NCBI GenBank assembly: GCA_031296755.1
Contig: JAUMMZ010000026.1
Span: forward strand, 58,713 to 122,712
Reading direction: 5' to 3'
Length of the DNA stretch: 64,000 nt
Source: Collinsella sp.
Lineage (GTDB): Bacteria; Actinomycetota; Coriobacteriia; Coriobacteriales; Coriobacteriaceae
A model generated the notes under the pieces. It had not been told where the DNA came from. It did not search any database and worked only from the letters and a program-made list of their open reading frames with translations. Both the position numbers and the translations under genes were made by a program. Positions 43,172 through 52,255 of this stretch are shown in pieces. Position 1 is the stretch's first letter. Each line of letters opens with the position of its first letter.

Positions 43172-44029
43172 ATGACCGATAGTAGCAAGAGCGCACTTTC
43201 CCTCATTAGCACCCATCAGGGATACAGCGAGTCCGAGCAGCGCATTGTCGACTATATATTGGAGCACCAGTCCGAGGCGCCACGCCTCACGGCCGCTCAG
43301 CTCTCGCGCGCCGCTGCCACGTCCGAGGCGACCGTTTCGCGCTTCTGCCGCAAGCTTGGGTTTGGCAGCTTCCGCAGCTTTCAGTTTTCGTTGGCGAGGG
43401 ATTTGGAAAGCCAGCGCAACGAGGGCCTGACCGACGAGGTCTCGCTCGACAATATGGAGCAGAGCCTCAAGAACATCCTGGCTGCCAAGGTGAGCGAGCT
43501 TAATGCAACCATCGACGGTATCGACCACGATACGCTGGCGGCTGTTGTGCATGCCCTTAAGCATGCAGGGATTATTGAGTTTGCGGCTGTGGGCAATACG
43601 AACGCGGTCGCGCTCGATGCGACGTTTAAGTTTTCGCAGCTGGGCCTGCGCTGCATGGCGAGCACCATTAGCGAGACATCAATCGGCTTTGCGCTCACGT
43701 TGCGCCCGGGTGACGTCATCGTGCTAATCTCAAACTCCGGCAAATCGCGCCGACTGAATCGCATGGCAAAAGCGGCTCGCGACTGCGGCGCAACCGTAGT
43801 CGTTATCAGCAGCGACAGCAAATCCCCGCTCGCGCGCCTGGCAGACTACACGTTTAATACCGTCAACCACGAAGCGCTGCTGACGACGGGAGACTTTGCG
43901 TTCTCCAAAATCAGCGCCACGATGATCATCGAAGTCATCTACAACTTCCTGCTGCCCGAGATTGAAGACGCTCGCGAGCATATCAGCTACTACGAGGAGC
44001 TCATCCAGCCGGATAAGGTTGTGGAGTAA
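43172..44029 (+). CDS. RpiR/MurR family transcriptional regulator
   Basis: 285 residues. The N-terminal helix-turn-helix domain (about 8-80) has LISTHQGYSESEQRIVDYIL and AAATSEATVSRFCRKLGFGS. The C-terminal SIS sugar-phosphate-binding domain (about 120-255) has VGNTNAVALDATFKFSQLG and VIVLISNSGKSRRL. It likely senses a sugar phosphate and controls the divergent fruA gene. The ATG at 43172 with AGGAG upstream is preferred to one 48 bases earlier. Confidence 0.92.
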   Translation: MTDSSKSALSLISTHQGYSESEQRIVDYILEHQSEAPRLTAAQLSRAAATSEATVSRFCRKLGFGSFRSFQFSLARDLESQRNEGLTDEVSLDNMEQSLKNILAAKVSELNATIDGIDHDTLAAVVHALKHAGIIEFAAVGNTNAVALDATFKFSQLGLRCMASTISETSIGFALTLRPGDVIVLISNSGKSRRLNRMAKAARDCGATVVVISSDSKSPLARLADYTFNTVNHEALLTTGDFAFSKISATMIIEVIYNFLLPEIEDAREHISYYEELIQPDKVVE

Positions 44030-44037
44030 AACGCGTA

Positions 44038-44069
44038 GTGGGACATAAATATCAGTCTATTTGTCCCAC
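44038..44069. repeat. Hairpin between convergent rpiR-type and recN genes
   Basis: GTGGGACA (44038-44045) pairs with TGTCCCAC (44062-44069) across a 16-nt AT-rich loop. It lies between the stops of two convergent genes and may end transcription from either side. It has the same half-site as the palindrome at 4517-4540, and GTGGGACA also occurs at 60673-60680 just past the rarA stop. Confidence 0.65.
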
Positions 44070-44087
44070 CAACACCGCTGATACGAT

Positions 44088-45716
44088 CTAACCTCGAGCT
44101 TCTTCCAGCATCTGCTTTGCGTGGGCCAAGCTTGCCTCGGACTGATCGCCACTCAACATGCGGGCGATCTCGGCGGTACGCGCTTCGCCGGTTACCTCGT
44201 CCAAATGCGTCTGGGGAACATCGCCCGGTTCCTTGCTGACGACATAATGCTTGTCAGCCATGACGGCAACCTGCGCCAAGTGGGTTACGACAATCACCTG
44301 ATGCGTAGCGGCGAGATCTGCCAGCACGCCCGCAAGTGCACGCGCCGTGGAGCCACCGACACCAGCATCGACCTCGTCAAACACCAGTGTATCGACACCG
44401 TCCGCGTTACCGAGGACAACCTTGCTCGCCAGCATGACGCGGCTTAGCTCACCGCCCGACGCAATTCGACGCAAGGGGCGCGGCGTCAAACCGGCACCGC
44501 TGCGGTATAGCAGCTCGTAGCTCGAAGGACCAACGGGCGTCCACTCAGCACGGGGAAGATCACGCGACTCCCAAACGAGCTCGGCACTACCCATCTCCAG
44601 GCGAGCCATCTGGCGGCCGACCTCGTGGCAGAAGCGCGGGGCCGCCGTATTGCGAGCGCGCTTAAGTGCCTTGGCAGCGGCAAACAACTCGCGCTCGGCG
44701 CTCCCGAGTGCCTCACGCGCCTTTTTGATCTGTTCATCGCCATCATCGACCAAGGACAGCAGTTCTTGCGAGCGATCGCGCATGGCAAAAACATCGTCCA
44801 TGGTGGGACCCCACTGACGCAACAGACCCTTGAGGTCGGAATACCGCTCACGCATGCGAGCGAGCTCGCGCGGGTCGAAGGCGACGGCATCGCGATAGGT
44901 ACGAAGCTCGTTCGCGCAATCCTCAAGGGAGATACAGGCATCCGAAAGTGCATCGGCAATGTCGCCCAGTTTGCGATCGACGGTAGCCATTCGGGAAAGC
45001 TCTGCCACAGCACTGTTCACGGCATCGAGCGCTCCCCCTTCAGAGGCAAGCGATGCATGGGCATCGTTAGCGGTGGCAACCAGTACCTCGGCATGTTCGG
45101 AGCGCGGCAGCAGTTCCTCGAGTTCCTCATACTCGCCCGGCTTAGGGTCGACCTCGCCGATGCGCTCGAGGGCAAAGCGCGCCTCCTCGACGCGGCTCCC
45201 CTGCGCACGCGAGGCCTCTTCGACGCGACGGACCTCCTTAGCGGCCGCGCGCGAGGCTTTAAAGCAAGCACGGTAGTGCTCGAGCGCCTCGAGCGCAGAG
45301 CGCCCCGCCCACGCATCGACCATCGCAACGTGATGCGCCGGATCGAGCAAGCGCTGGTGCTCGTGCTGGCCGCACAGATCCATCATCACGCCAACGCGCT
45401 CCGAAAGCTCGCGCACGCTGGCGATGCGGCCGTCAATCTTCACGCGGCTGCGGCCCTCGGCAGAAAGACTGCGCTGCACGGTGAACCCTTCCGTGTCGTG
45501 CGGCCCGTCGAAGAGTCGTGCCTCGACGCTCGCGAGCGCCTCGCCCTCGCGCACCGTCGACGAATCCGCGCGCTCGCCCAAAATAAGCTTAAGAGCCGAG
45601 AGCAGCGCGGTCTTGCCAGCGCCGGTCTCGCCGGTCAGGACAGTCAGGCCGGCACTCGGCACCAACGTCGCCTCGCGAATGAGTGCAATGTTAGAAACCT
45701 GCAGCTCATCGATCAT
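44088..45716 (-). CDS. recN: DNA repair protein RecN
   Basis: SMC-like ATPase for double-strand-break repair. 542 residues, normal length: Walker A GETGAGKT at 29-36, LCGQHEHQRLLDP, a long charged coiled-coil centre (about 155-370), signature RIASGGELSRVMLA, and Walker B TLVFDEVDAGVGG. It overlaps nadK by 11 bases. Last gene of the efp-recN run. Confidence 0.96.
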   Translation of the reverse strand: MIDELQVSNIALIREATLVPSAGLTVLTGETGAGKTALLSALKLILGERADSSTVREGEALASVEARLFDGPHDTEGFTVQRSLSAEGRSRVKIDGRIASVRELSERVGVMMDLCGQHEHQRLLDPAHHVAMVDAWAGRSALEALEHYRACFKASRAAAKEVRRVEEASRAQGSRVEEARFALERIGEVDPKPGEYEELEELLPRSEHAEVLVATANDAHASLASEGGALDAVNSAVAELSRMATVDRKLGDIADALSDACISLEDCANELRTYRDAVAFDPRELARMRERYSDLKGLLRQWGPTMDDVFAMRDRSQELLSLVDDGDEQIKKAREALGSAERELFAAAKALKRARNTAAPRFCHEVGRQMARLEMGSAELVWESRDLPRAEWTPVGPSSYELLYRSGAGLTPRPLRRIASGGELSRVMLASKVVLGNADGVDTLVFDEVDAGVGGSTARALAGVLADLAATHQVIVVTHLAQVAVMADKHYVVSKEPGDVPQTHLDEVTGEARTAEIARMLSGDQSEASLAHAKQMLEEARG

Positions 45717-46566
45717 GACGGACTCCGTAGAAAACGCGACTCACCGAGTTATAGAAGCTCTCGGGGCCGTAATCGAGGAGCAGCACATCTCCGGGCCCGC
45801 GGCGCACGGCCACGCTGTCAACGGTACCATCGCAGGTAATAAACTGTCCATCGATAGCGATCGCCGGAACACTCGGACGGTCATCAGACATAAAGATCTC
45901 GACGACATCACTCGGCGAAGTCAAGAAGGCACGGGCCTGAATGGTGTGCGGCGCAATGGGTACGCAGACCATGCCCGTATAGTCGGGGCTCACGATGGGG
46001 CCACCGGCACTGAGTGCGTAACCCGTAGAACCAGTCGCCGTGGACACGACCACGCCGTCGCCACGCAGACGGTCGATATGATGGCCGGACACCGTGATGT
46101 CGAACTCGACCATATCGGACAGGGGGCCGCGCGTAAGCGCCATGTCGTTGAGGGCGAAGGTGCGCACGACATCCTTCGTACCATCTTCGCGCACGGACAC
46201 GATATCCGCGGCGATGGTAGCGCGACGGCTCACATGCAGCTCGCCGGACAGGGCGTCGCTCACGACCTTCAGAATGTCGCGCTCCTCGGGACTCGCAGCA
46301 GTTAAAAAACCCAGGTGACCATAGGAAAGACCGAGGATAGGAATCTCACGATGGTTGAGGATGCGGGCAGCGCGCAGCAACGTGCCGTCGCCGCCGAGCG
46401 TAATGACCAGATCGGAGCCGTCAATATCAGGCGTGCTCTGAATCTTGGATCGCTGGTCGGCAGCCCATGCGACCTCATAGCCCTGGCGAGTCAGCCAAAG
46501 CTCGAGCATCAGGCCGCTCTCGACCGCCTCTTGCTTGTAGTAATTGGGAACCAGAAAGACCTTCAT
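45706..46566 (-). CDS. nadK: NAD kinase
   Basis: Phosphorylates NAD to NADP. 286 residues with the catalytic/nucleotide motif GGDGT at 58-62, NE/D-type loop LNDMALTRG, and the glycine-rich GDGVVVSTATGSTGYALSAGG split across the sugar-binding region. The ATG overlaps the tlyA stop (ATGA) and the gene runs into recN, a common Gram-positive order. Confidence 0.95.
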   Translation of the reverse strand: MKVFLVPNYYKQEAVESGLMLELWLTRQGYEVAWAADQRSKIQSTPDIDGSDLVITLGGDGTLLRAARILNHREIPILGLSYGHLGFLTAASPEERDILKVVSDALSGELHVSRRATIAADIVSVREDGTKDVVRTFALNDMALTRGPLSDMVEFDITVSGHHIDRLRGDGVVVSTATGSTGYALSAGGPIVSPDYTGMVCVPIAPHTIQARAFLTSPSDVVEIFMSDDRPSVPAIAIDGQFITCDGTVDSVAVRRGPGDVLLLDYGPESFYNSVSRVFYGVRHDR

Positions 46567-47375
46567 AGCGTTGCAGCTTTCTCGCTCATAACCGATACCT
46601 GGGATTGCAGCTCGTCTTGCGAGCGATCGCCGGGGTCAAATCTCGTGCCGTACAGGAAAAACTCAACGTTGCCCTTGGCACCATGAATGGGCGACACGCA
46701 CACATCGACCGGGAACAGGCCCTTGGCGGCAAAGAGTTCAACCGCCGCCACGAGTGTATCGCGGCGCACGGCGTGATCGGTCACAATGCCGCCCTCGCCC
46801 ACCAGCGCCGCCGGAGCCTCAAACTGCGGCTTTACGAGCGTGCAGAATGCTCCCGTAGGAGCCAGGCACGCCAGTACCGCATCGATAATGTTCGCGATGC
46901 TGGTAAACGAGACATCACACACAGCCAGGTCGATGACGCCGGCATAGCCAAGCTCAGGCAGCTGCGTCACGTTTGTGCGCTCATGCAGCGTCACGCGATC
47001 GTCCTGACGCAACGACCAATCGAACTGGGCGCGACCCACGTCCACCGAGACAACGGTCGCAGCTCCGCGCTTGAGCAGACAATCGGTAAAGCCGCCGGTA
47101 GAGCAGCCCACATCCAGACAGGCAAGGCCCGTCGGATTGATGCCAAACGCATCAAGCGCGCCTTCGAGCTTAAGACCGCCGCGGCCAACATAGGGAATGC
47201 GCCCCTTCACGTGCAGCGGAAGGCCCGGGATTACCTTAAGGCCCGGCGAAGTCAAGCGCTCGCCGCCACTCGAGACCAAGCCGGCCATAAGAGTGCGAAG
47301 GGCATCCGCGCGATCAGCGCAGATGCCCTGTGAAATCAGTTCGTCATCAAGACGCACACGTTTCATGAATGCCAT
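46563..47375 (-). CDS. tlyA: TlyA family rRNA 2-prime-O-methyltransferase / hemolysin A
   Basis: Methylates 16S and/or 23S rRNA ribose; loss of TlyA gives capreomycin resistance in mycobacteria. 270 residues. The N-terminal S4-like RNA-binding region (VRLDDELISQGICADRADAL) is followed by YVGRGGLKLEGALDAF and the SAM-binding LDVGCSTGGFTDCLL, with DLAVCDVSFTSI and LVKPQFEA. The start is uncertain: ATGs at 47375 and 47366 are both possible and neither has a strong ribosome-binding site. Confidence 0.92.
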   Translation of the reverse strand: MAFMKRVRLDDELISQGICADRADALRTLMAGLVSSGGERLTSPGLKVIPGLPLHVKGRIPYVGRGGLKLEGALDAFGINPTGLACLDVGCSTGGFTDCLLKRGAATVVSVDVGRAQFDWSLRQDDRVTLHERTNVTQLPELGYAGVIDLAVCDVSFTSIANIIDAVLACLAPTGAFCTLVKPQFEAPAALVGEGGIVTDHAVRRDTLVAAVELFAAKGLFPVDVCVSPIHGAKGNVEFFLYGTRFDPGDRSQDELQSQVSVMSEKAATL

Positions 47376-47401
47376 CAACCATTCGTATCCGGAGATGCGG
47401 C

Positions 47402-47641
47402 CTAGCTATCCTGGGATTCGTTTGCCGCATCCTCATCGTATTCCTGCTCGAGCTTGTCGGCCTCACGCGGCGTCAGCTCAAACTTATCGACCATGTCGAC
47501 CGCACGGGAGCCCAGCTCAATCGCCTCGTCAAACAGATCGAGCGAACGCTCCAAGGACGTATCCTTTGAGCGAACGGTAGCGATGATCTGGTCCAAGCGG
47601 TCCGAGATCTCGTCGAAGTTGCGGACGGAACCCTCTGGCAT
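47402..47641 (-). CDS. xseB: Exodeoxyribonuclease VII small subunit
   Basis: 79 residues with the XseB core FDEISDRLDQIIATV, ERSLDLFDEAIELG and a C-terminal acidic tail. It partners the large nuclease subunit XseA. xseA is not next to it; nusB lies two bases upstream instead of the usual xseA, so the large subunit must be encoded elsewhere if present. Confidence 0.88.
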   Translation of the reverse strand: MPEGSVRNFDEISDRLDQIIATVRSKDTSLERSLDLFDEAIELGSRAVDMVDKFELTPREADKLEQEYDEDAANESQDS

Positions 47642-47643
47642 GA

Positions 47644-48231
47644 CTACTCCTCGACGGAGTCGGCCTCGACGGCCTCAGCAGCGTCCGCATCCTCGGCAAG
47701 TACACCGGCGGCAGCCTGAGCGGCAGCGACCTTGGCGGCCGCCTCGGCAGCCTGCGCCTCCTCGCGAGCGCGATCCTCGGCCATCAGCTCCTGGTACAGG
47801 TCCTCGCCCGGCAGCTCCTCGCTGCGAGCGATCTTGCCCAGCACGCCGTTGACGAACGACGCGGACTGGTCGGTGCCATAGGCCTTGGCAAGCTCGACAG
47901 CCTCGTTGATCACGATGGCGTCCGAAACCTCCTCGTCGGTGAGGAAACGCATCTCGTAAACGGCGATACGCAGCAGATTACGGTCGGCGCCGGGCATGCG
48001 CATAAGATCCCAGTTCTTGGCGACGGAGCGCAGAGCGCAGTCGATGCGGTCGATATGCTCGTAGGCACCGCGGCACAGCTCCAACGCATAGGGGTCGAGG
48101 GGACCCTTCGAGATCAGGAAATCACCCTCGAGGACGCGCTCGAGCGGGCTGTCCGTGGCCTCGGCCTGGAACAGCAGCTGCAGCGCCTGACTGCGGGCAA
48201 GCGTACGCCCGCGATAAACCTTAAGACTCAA
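47644..48231 (-). CDS. nusB: Transcription antitermination factor NusB
   Basis: Binds boxA RNA with NusE during rRNA transcription. 195 residues: the helical NusB domain (about 8-145) with ARSQALQLLFQAE, ADRNLLRIAVYEM, NEAVELAKAYGTDQSASFVNGVLG. An added 45-residue tail rich in Ala and Glu is not part of the usual protein. Four bases downstream of the Asp23-family gene. Confidence 0.93.
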   Translation of the reverse strand: MSLKVYRGRTLARSQALQLLFQAEATDSPLERVLEGDFLISKGPLDPYALELCRGAYEHIDRIDCALRSVAKNWDLMRMPGADRNLLRIAVYEMRFLTDEEVSDAIVINEAVELAKAYGTDQSASFVNGVLGKIARSEELPGEDLYQELMAEDRAREEAQAAEAAAKVAAAQAAAGVLAEDADAAEAVEADSVEE

Positions 48232-48234
48232 AGG

Positions 48235-48597
48235 TTACTCCTTGGGGAAAACGAGGCCGTCGATGCAAACGTCAACGCGCTCGACCTCGACGCCAACCTG
48301 GGCATCGATGGCGGCGACCACGGCGGCGCGAACGGCCTCGGCGAGTTTCTTGAACGGATAGCCAAAGAACACCACGACACGCACGGTGAGTGCGAGCTTG
48401 TCGCCGACGACCTCGGCCTCGACCGCCGGCTCGGAAGCAGGGGCCTTGGACGAGAGCATCATGGAGACAAGGTTGGTGGCAAGGTCCTTGACGCCAACGG
48501 AGGCGATGCCCTCGACATCCGACACGGCGCGCGAGACGATGGCGGTCAGAACATCGGGCGAAATGCCGATGCCGTCAATCTTGATTTCCTGGGGCAT
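48235..48597 (-). CDS. Asp23/Gls24 family envelope stress protein
   Basis: 120 residues with the Asp23 fold: ISPDVLTAIVSRAVSDVEGI near the N-terminus, VKVEVEAEVVG-type beta strands, and a C-terminal VERVDVCIDGLVF. The position between efp and nusB matches the YqhY gene of Firmicutes, whose loss affects fatty-acid synthesis. Membrane association or function here is not shown by the sequence. Confidence 0.88.
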   Translation of the reverse strand: MPQEIKIDGIGISPDVLTAIVSRAVSDVEGIASVGVKDLATNLVSMMLSSKAPASEPAVEAEVVGDKLALTVRVVVFFGYPFKKLAEAVRAAVVAAIDAQVGVEVERVDVCIDGLVFPKE

Positions 48598-48621
48598 GAG
48601 TCCTCCTAGAAGAGTTGGTTG

Positions 48622-49185
48622 CTAGACGCGGGAGACGAACTTGCCGTCGCGGGTGTCAACCTTGATGACCTCGCCCTCGTTGAGGTACATGGGGACCTGG
48701 ATGACAGCGCCGGTGTCAATCGTGGCCGGCTTGGTGGAACCCTGGACGGTGTCGCCCTTAAAGCCCGGGTCGGTCTGGACGATGGTGGTCTCGATGAACA
48801 TCGGCGGGGTCACGCCCATGAGTTCATCGTCGGCGAAGAGCAGCTGGCAAATGTCGTTCTCGCGCAGCCACTTGGAGTTCTCGCCCACCATGTCCTCGGG
48901 AACGGGAACCTGCTCATAGGTCTCGTTGTCCATGAAGATGTAGTCGGCGCCATCGTTGTAGAGGTACTGGAACTCACGGGTGGTGAGCATGACGCTCTCG
49001 AACTTGGTGCCGGCGTTGCAGGTGTTCTCGACGACACGGCCGCTCTTGATGTCGCGGGTCTTGTAGCGCACAAACGCGCCGCCCTTGCCCGGCTTGACAT
49101 GCTGGAACTCGACGATGGTGTAGACCTTGTCCTTGATGCGGAGACCGAGGCCGTTCTTGAAGTCGGCGGTAGAAATGGTAGGCAT
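48622..49185 (-). CDS. efp: Translation elongation factor P
   Basis: Relieves ribosome stalling at polyproline. 187 residues with the loop HVKPGKGGAFVR, Lys 34 being the residue modified in other species, followed by the two OB-like domains and the C-terminal signature KPATIDTGAVIQVP. The ATG at 49185 has AAAGG upstream. An arginine-type EF-P is excluded by the lysine. Confidence 0.96.
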   Translation of the reverse strand: MPTISTADFKNGLGLRIKDKVYTIVEFQHVKPGKGGAFVRYKTRDIKSGRVVENTCNAGTKFESVMLTTREFQYLYNDGADYIFMDNETYEQVPVPEDMVGENSKWLRENDICQLLFADDELMGVTPPMFIETTIVQTDPGFKGDTVQGSTKPATIDTGAVIQVPMYLNEGEVIKVDTRDGKFVSRV

Positions 49186-49279
49186 AGCGACCTTTCTTGT
49201 TATGGGCAGAACGCACAAGCGTCCAAATTACATACGACCGAAATTATACACTTGCTGACGGCGCCTGCAGCGAGCGCAT

Positions 49280-49322
49280 AAAAAGAGAACGCGGGGCGTC
49301 CGAATCGATCCGGACGCCCCGC
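49280..49322 (-). terminator. Terminator after the M24 peptidase gene
   Basis: Stem GGGGCGTCCG / CGGACGCCCC (49293-49302 with 49311-49320), then TTCTCTTTTT on the minus strand within 13 bases. It separates the peptidase gene from efp. Confidence 0.82.
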
Positions 49323-49344
49323 CCCAAAAATCTATCGAAATGGG

Positions 49345-50475
49345 CTAGCAATCGATGACGTGCAGGTCGTGCGGGGTCTTGGTGAAGGGCTCGTAGCCGT
49401 TCTCGGTGACCACGCCGTAGTCCTCAAGGCGCACGCCGCCCACGCCGGGCAGGTAGACGCCGGGCTCCATGGTGACAACCGAGCCGATCTCGATGGTGTT
49501 CTTGCTGCGGTTGAAGTTGGGCAGCTCGTGGATGTCGATACCGACGCCGTGGCCCAGACCATGGTTGTAGTAATCACCATAGCCGGCATCGCCGATGATC
49601 TTCTTGGAAAGCTTGAAGATGTCGTTACCCTCAACGCCCGGATGGATGGCGGCGACGCACTCCTCGTGCGTGCGGCGCACGAGTGCGTACAGGTCGAGCT
49701 GCTCCTGGGTGGGCTCGCCAATCACGACAGTGCGCGTCATGTCGGAGCGGTAATCACAGTAGCCCGCGCCGTAATCCATGAGGACAAAGTCGCCCTTCTC
49801 GATCACGCGGTCGCTCGGCACGGCATGCGGGTTGGCGGTGTTGGGACCGCTCGCTACGATGGAGCCGAAGGCAAGGCTGTCAGCGCCATTGGCGAACATA
49901 AAGTTCTCGAGCTCGTTGCGAACTTGCTTCTCGGTCATACCGGGCTTAATAAAGCCGAGCATGTGCTGGAAGGCGGCGTCAGTGATCGACTGTGCATGGC
50001 GCATGAGCTCGATCTCCTCGGCATCCTTGATGGCGCGCATCTTGCGGATGTCGTCATGCATCAGTGGCAGCATGCAGGCAACGGAGCGGTCCTCCAGGCC
50101 GCGCTGAATACCCTGGTAGAAGTTGATCTGCATGTCGTCCTCGACAGCGCAGACGCGGCACTTGTTGGCCGCGATTTTGCCGGCGACCCAACCGGGGATG
50201 GTGCCCTCGTCCATGTCGTAGACCCAGGGGCTGCCGGCGGGCGTGTTCTCCTCAAAGCTGTTGAGGTAGCGCGAGTCGGTATGGAACAGGCACTGGTCGG
50301 CCGTAATAAACGCAGCGTGCGGGAACTCGAAGGTGTAGTCGAATACGCCCTTCACGCCCGTAAGCCAACGAAGGTTGGCCTCGTCGCGCACCACGATGGC
50401 ATCGTAGCCACGCTCGGCCATCAGGGCACGGACACGCTCGATACGACCGGCAGGACCGGCAGCAAACTCAGACAT
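49345..50475 (-). CDS. M24 family Xaa-Pro peptidase
   Basis: Cytoplasmic metallopeptidase that cleaves next to proline. 376 residues: a creatinase-like N-terminal domain (about 8-145) and the pita-bread domain with metal ligands in FVLMDYGAGYCDYRSDMTRT (two Asp), HGLGHGVGIDIHELP (His), TMEPGVYLPG (Glu) and GVRLEDYGVV (Glu). The location just upstream of efp is common. PepQ- versus PepP-type activity is not resolved. Confidence 0.93.
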   Translation of the reverse strand: MSEFAAGPAGRIERVRALMAERGYDAIVVRDEANLRWLTGVKGVFDYTFEFPHAAFITADQCLFHTDSRYLNSFEENTPAGSPWVYDMDEGTIPGWVAGKIAANKCRVCAVEDDMQINFYQGIQRGLEDRSVACMLPLMHDDIRKMRAIKDAEEIELMRHAQSITDAAFQHMLGFIKPGMTEKQVRNELENFMFANGADSLAFGSIVASGPNTANPHAVPSDRVIEKGDFVLMDYGAGYCDYRSDMTRTVVIGEPTQEQLDLYALVRRTHEECVAAIHPGVEGNDIFKLSKKIIGDAGYGDYYNHGLGHGVGIDIHELPNFNRSKNTIEIGSVVTMEPGVYLPGVGGVRLEDYGVVTENGYEPFTKTPHDLHVIDC

Positions 50476-50607
50476 GCAGATTCCTTTCTTGTTGTCTCTA
50501 TATAGACGGGACGGGTCTCAACCGAACGACGGAATCGCATGCGATCCGCAACCGATTGAAAACCCGCCCCTCAACATGATACGAAAGACGATGGATGTCA
50601 ATAAATC

Positions 50608-51717
50608 TTAGAGAAGTTCTTTGCGAGAAGCCAAGTAGGCGTGAGCATGGCGCTCAAGAACCTCGTCCTCAACGCTCGTTAGGCGAATGGCACCGAGTGC
50701 TGCGGGCAGCGGCAGCATGCTGCGATTCGAGCGAGCGAACTGCTGCTTGCGGAACTCCTCGATAAACGCGGTGGGCTCCAGGTCGAAGGCAAGCTCCTCG
50801 ATACCAAAGTCCTCCAGGCAGTCATCGACCTCAAAGACGTAATCGATATCGAAGTCGCAGGCATCATGTGCTAGGCGCACCTCAAAGCGCATGCCCTCGG
50901 ACAACAGCTGGTAGGCAGGAACCTGCGAAGCGGCATCGCCCAAGCAGGCGCGCAGGGTACGCTCCCCCGTCTTGCCAAAATCAAGCGCATGGCGGGCGCT
51001 CGGGTTCGTGGCCATCAGTACGTCCTTGCAGGCAGTTTGAGACCATTGAACGGCATTAACGAGCGCGACCTCCTCACCCGCAAGAATCTCGGGGACGGTC
51101 TCAGTAAACTGATTCCAGCGGGACTTACTGCTCGAAAGCATGGTACCAACAAGTACCACATAGCCGAGCTTGAGGTCCTCGGGGTCCGCCTCGCGAACAA
51201 GGTTGAGGTCACACACGACCAAGCCCGGCTCGGGACGGAACGCGATAGCGGGAAGCGCATACGCCGACGAGGCGACGAGCGGCTTCATGGTCGTCGCGAC
51301 CGTGAGCATGGCGTCGAACGTCGTCGGCAGCAGCGCGCACTCCGTTCGGCCACACCACTGGTTGGCACACCAGCTAACAACCGAGCAGGTTGCGGCATCG
51401 CCAACGGCGACAACCAGATCGTCGCAGGTAACGCCGTTGGCAGACAGGGCGCCAAAGATCGCATCGGCATCGGCCAGCGTGGCACCAGCAGGCGAAACCT
51501 CAAGGACGAGCAGCGACACGGCAAAACCGGCGTCGACCAGCGCATGCTCGACGACCTCGCCAAAACGCTCGGATATAGCGTCGTTCCAAACCACCATCGC
51601 GCGCTTAGGCTTGCCCACGGCCGAGGCAAACATGCGCGAAAGCTCATCGAACGCGCCCAATCCGACACGGACATCGACGCTGCGGTTTTGGAAATTGATC
51701 AGTTGACGGCGAATCAT
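50608..51717 (-). CDS. Divergent 3-dehydroquinate synthase-like protein
   Basis: 369 residues, overlapping aroK by four bases (ATGA), the usual place of aroB. The fold order resembles AroB: an N-terminal region with VDVRVGLGAFDEL and a nucleotide-binding half with CDDLVVAVGDAA and LLPTTFDAML. However, the glycine-rich GGGVVGD loop is not conserved, the DSSVGGK stretch is replaced, and the usual metal-binding GHTFGHA is here FGKTGERTL without a histidine. It probably has another role or lacks catalysis. A normal aroB may exist elsewhere. Confidence 0.7.
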   Translation of the reverse strand: MIRRQLINFQNRSVDVRVGLGAFDELSRMFASAVGKPKRAMVVWNDAISERFGEVVEHALVDAGFAVSLLVLEVSPAGATLADADAIFGALSANGVTCDDLVVAVGDAATCSVVSWCANQWCGRTECALLPTTFDAMLTVATTMKPLVASSAYALPAIAFRPEPGLVVCDLNLVREADPEDLKLGYVVLVGTMLSSSKSRWNQFTETVPEILAGEEVALVNAVQWSQTACKDVLMATNPSARHALDFGKTGERTLRACLGDAASQVPAYQLLSEGMRFEVRLAHDACDFDIDYVFEVDDCLEDFGIEELAFDLEPTAFIEEFRKQQFARSNRSMLPLPAALGAIRLTSVEDEVLERHAHAYLASRKELL

Positions 51718-52247
51718 AGCAGCCCACGCTCCAAAAGCATCTCGGCACAAAGGTAGGAAACGTCCTCGAAGGACTTGTTGCGAATATCAAGGGTAAGGTT
51801 GGCGGCCTGGCGATACAGCGGACGGCGATGCTCAAACAGGCGCGCAGCATGCTCGGGCGAACGGAAATCGGGGCGCGTGTCGGACCGACGAATCTGTCGA
51901 ATCGAATCCTCGAAGTCGCCCTCGAGGTACACGCACGTACCCATTTCGTGCATCAGTTCAATATTCACCGGCGTTTCGACGATACCGCCCCCGCACGAAA
52001 CCAACAGGCTGCGCTCGCTTTGGAGCGAACGGAGCGCCGAGGTCTCGAGCTCGCGAAAACGATCCTCGCCCTCGGTCTCAAAAATCTCGGTTACCGACTT
52101 ACCGCAACGGCGCACGACCAGGCGGTCGGTATCGATAAAACGCCGCTTGAACATGGTGCCGACGTTGCGCGCGAGCGTCGATTTGCCCGCGCCCAAAAAG
52201 CCGATAAAGAAGATATGGTCGCAGCCGTGTTTGATGTGCTGAGACAT
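51714..52247 (-). CDS. aroK: Shikimate kinase
   Basis: Phosphorylates shikimate in aromatic amino-acid synthesis. 177 residues: P-loop GFLGAGKST at 16-24, the DTD shikimate-binding motif in FIDTDRLV, FRELETSALRSL with the binding arginine, SCGGGIVETP, and the LID arginines near RSDTRPDF. Followed by the aroB-like gene with an ATGA overlap. Confidence 0.95.
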   Translation of the reverse strand: MSQHIKHGCDHIFFIGFLGAGKSTLARNVGTMFKRRFIDTDRLVVRRCGKSVTEIFETEGEDRFRELETSALRSLQSERSLLVSCGGGIVETPVNIELMHEMGTCVYLEGDFEDSIRQIRRSDTRPDFRSPEHAARLFEHRRPLYRQAANLTLDIRNKSFEDVSYLCAEMLLERGLL

Positions 52248-52255
52248 GGCGAAAC

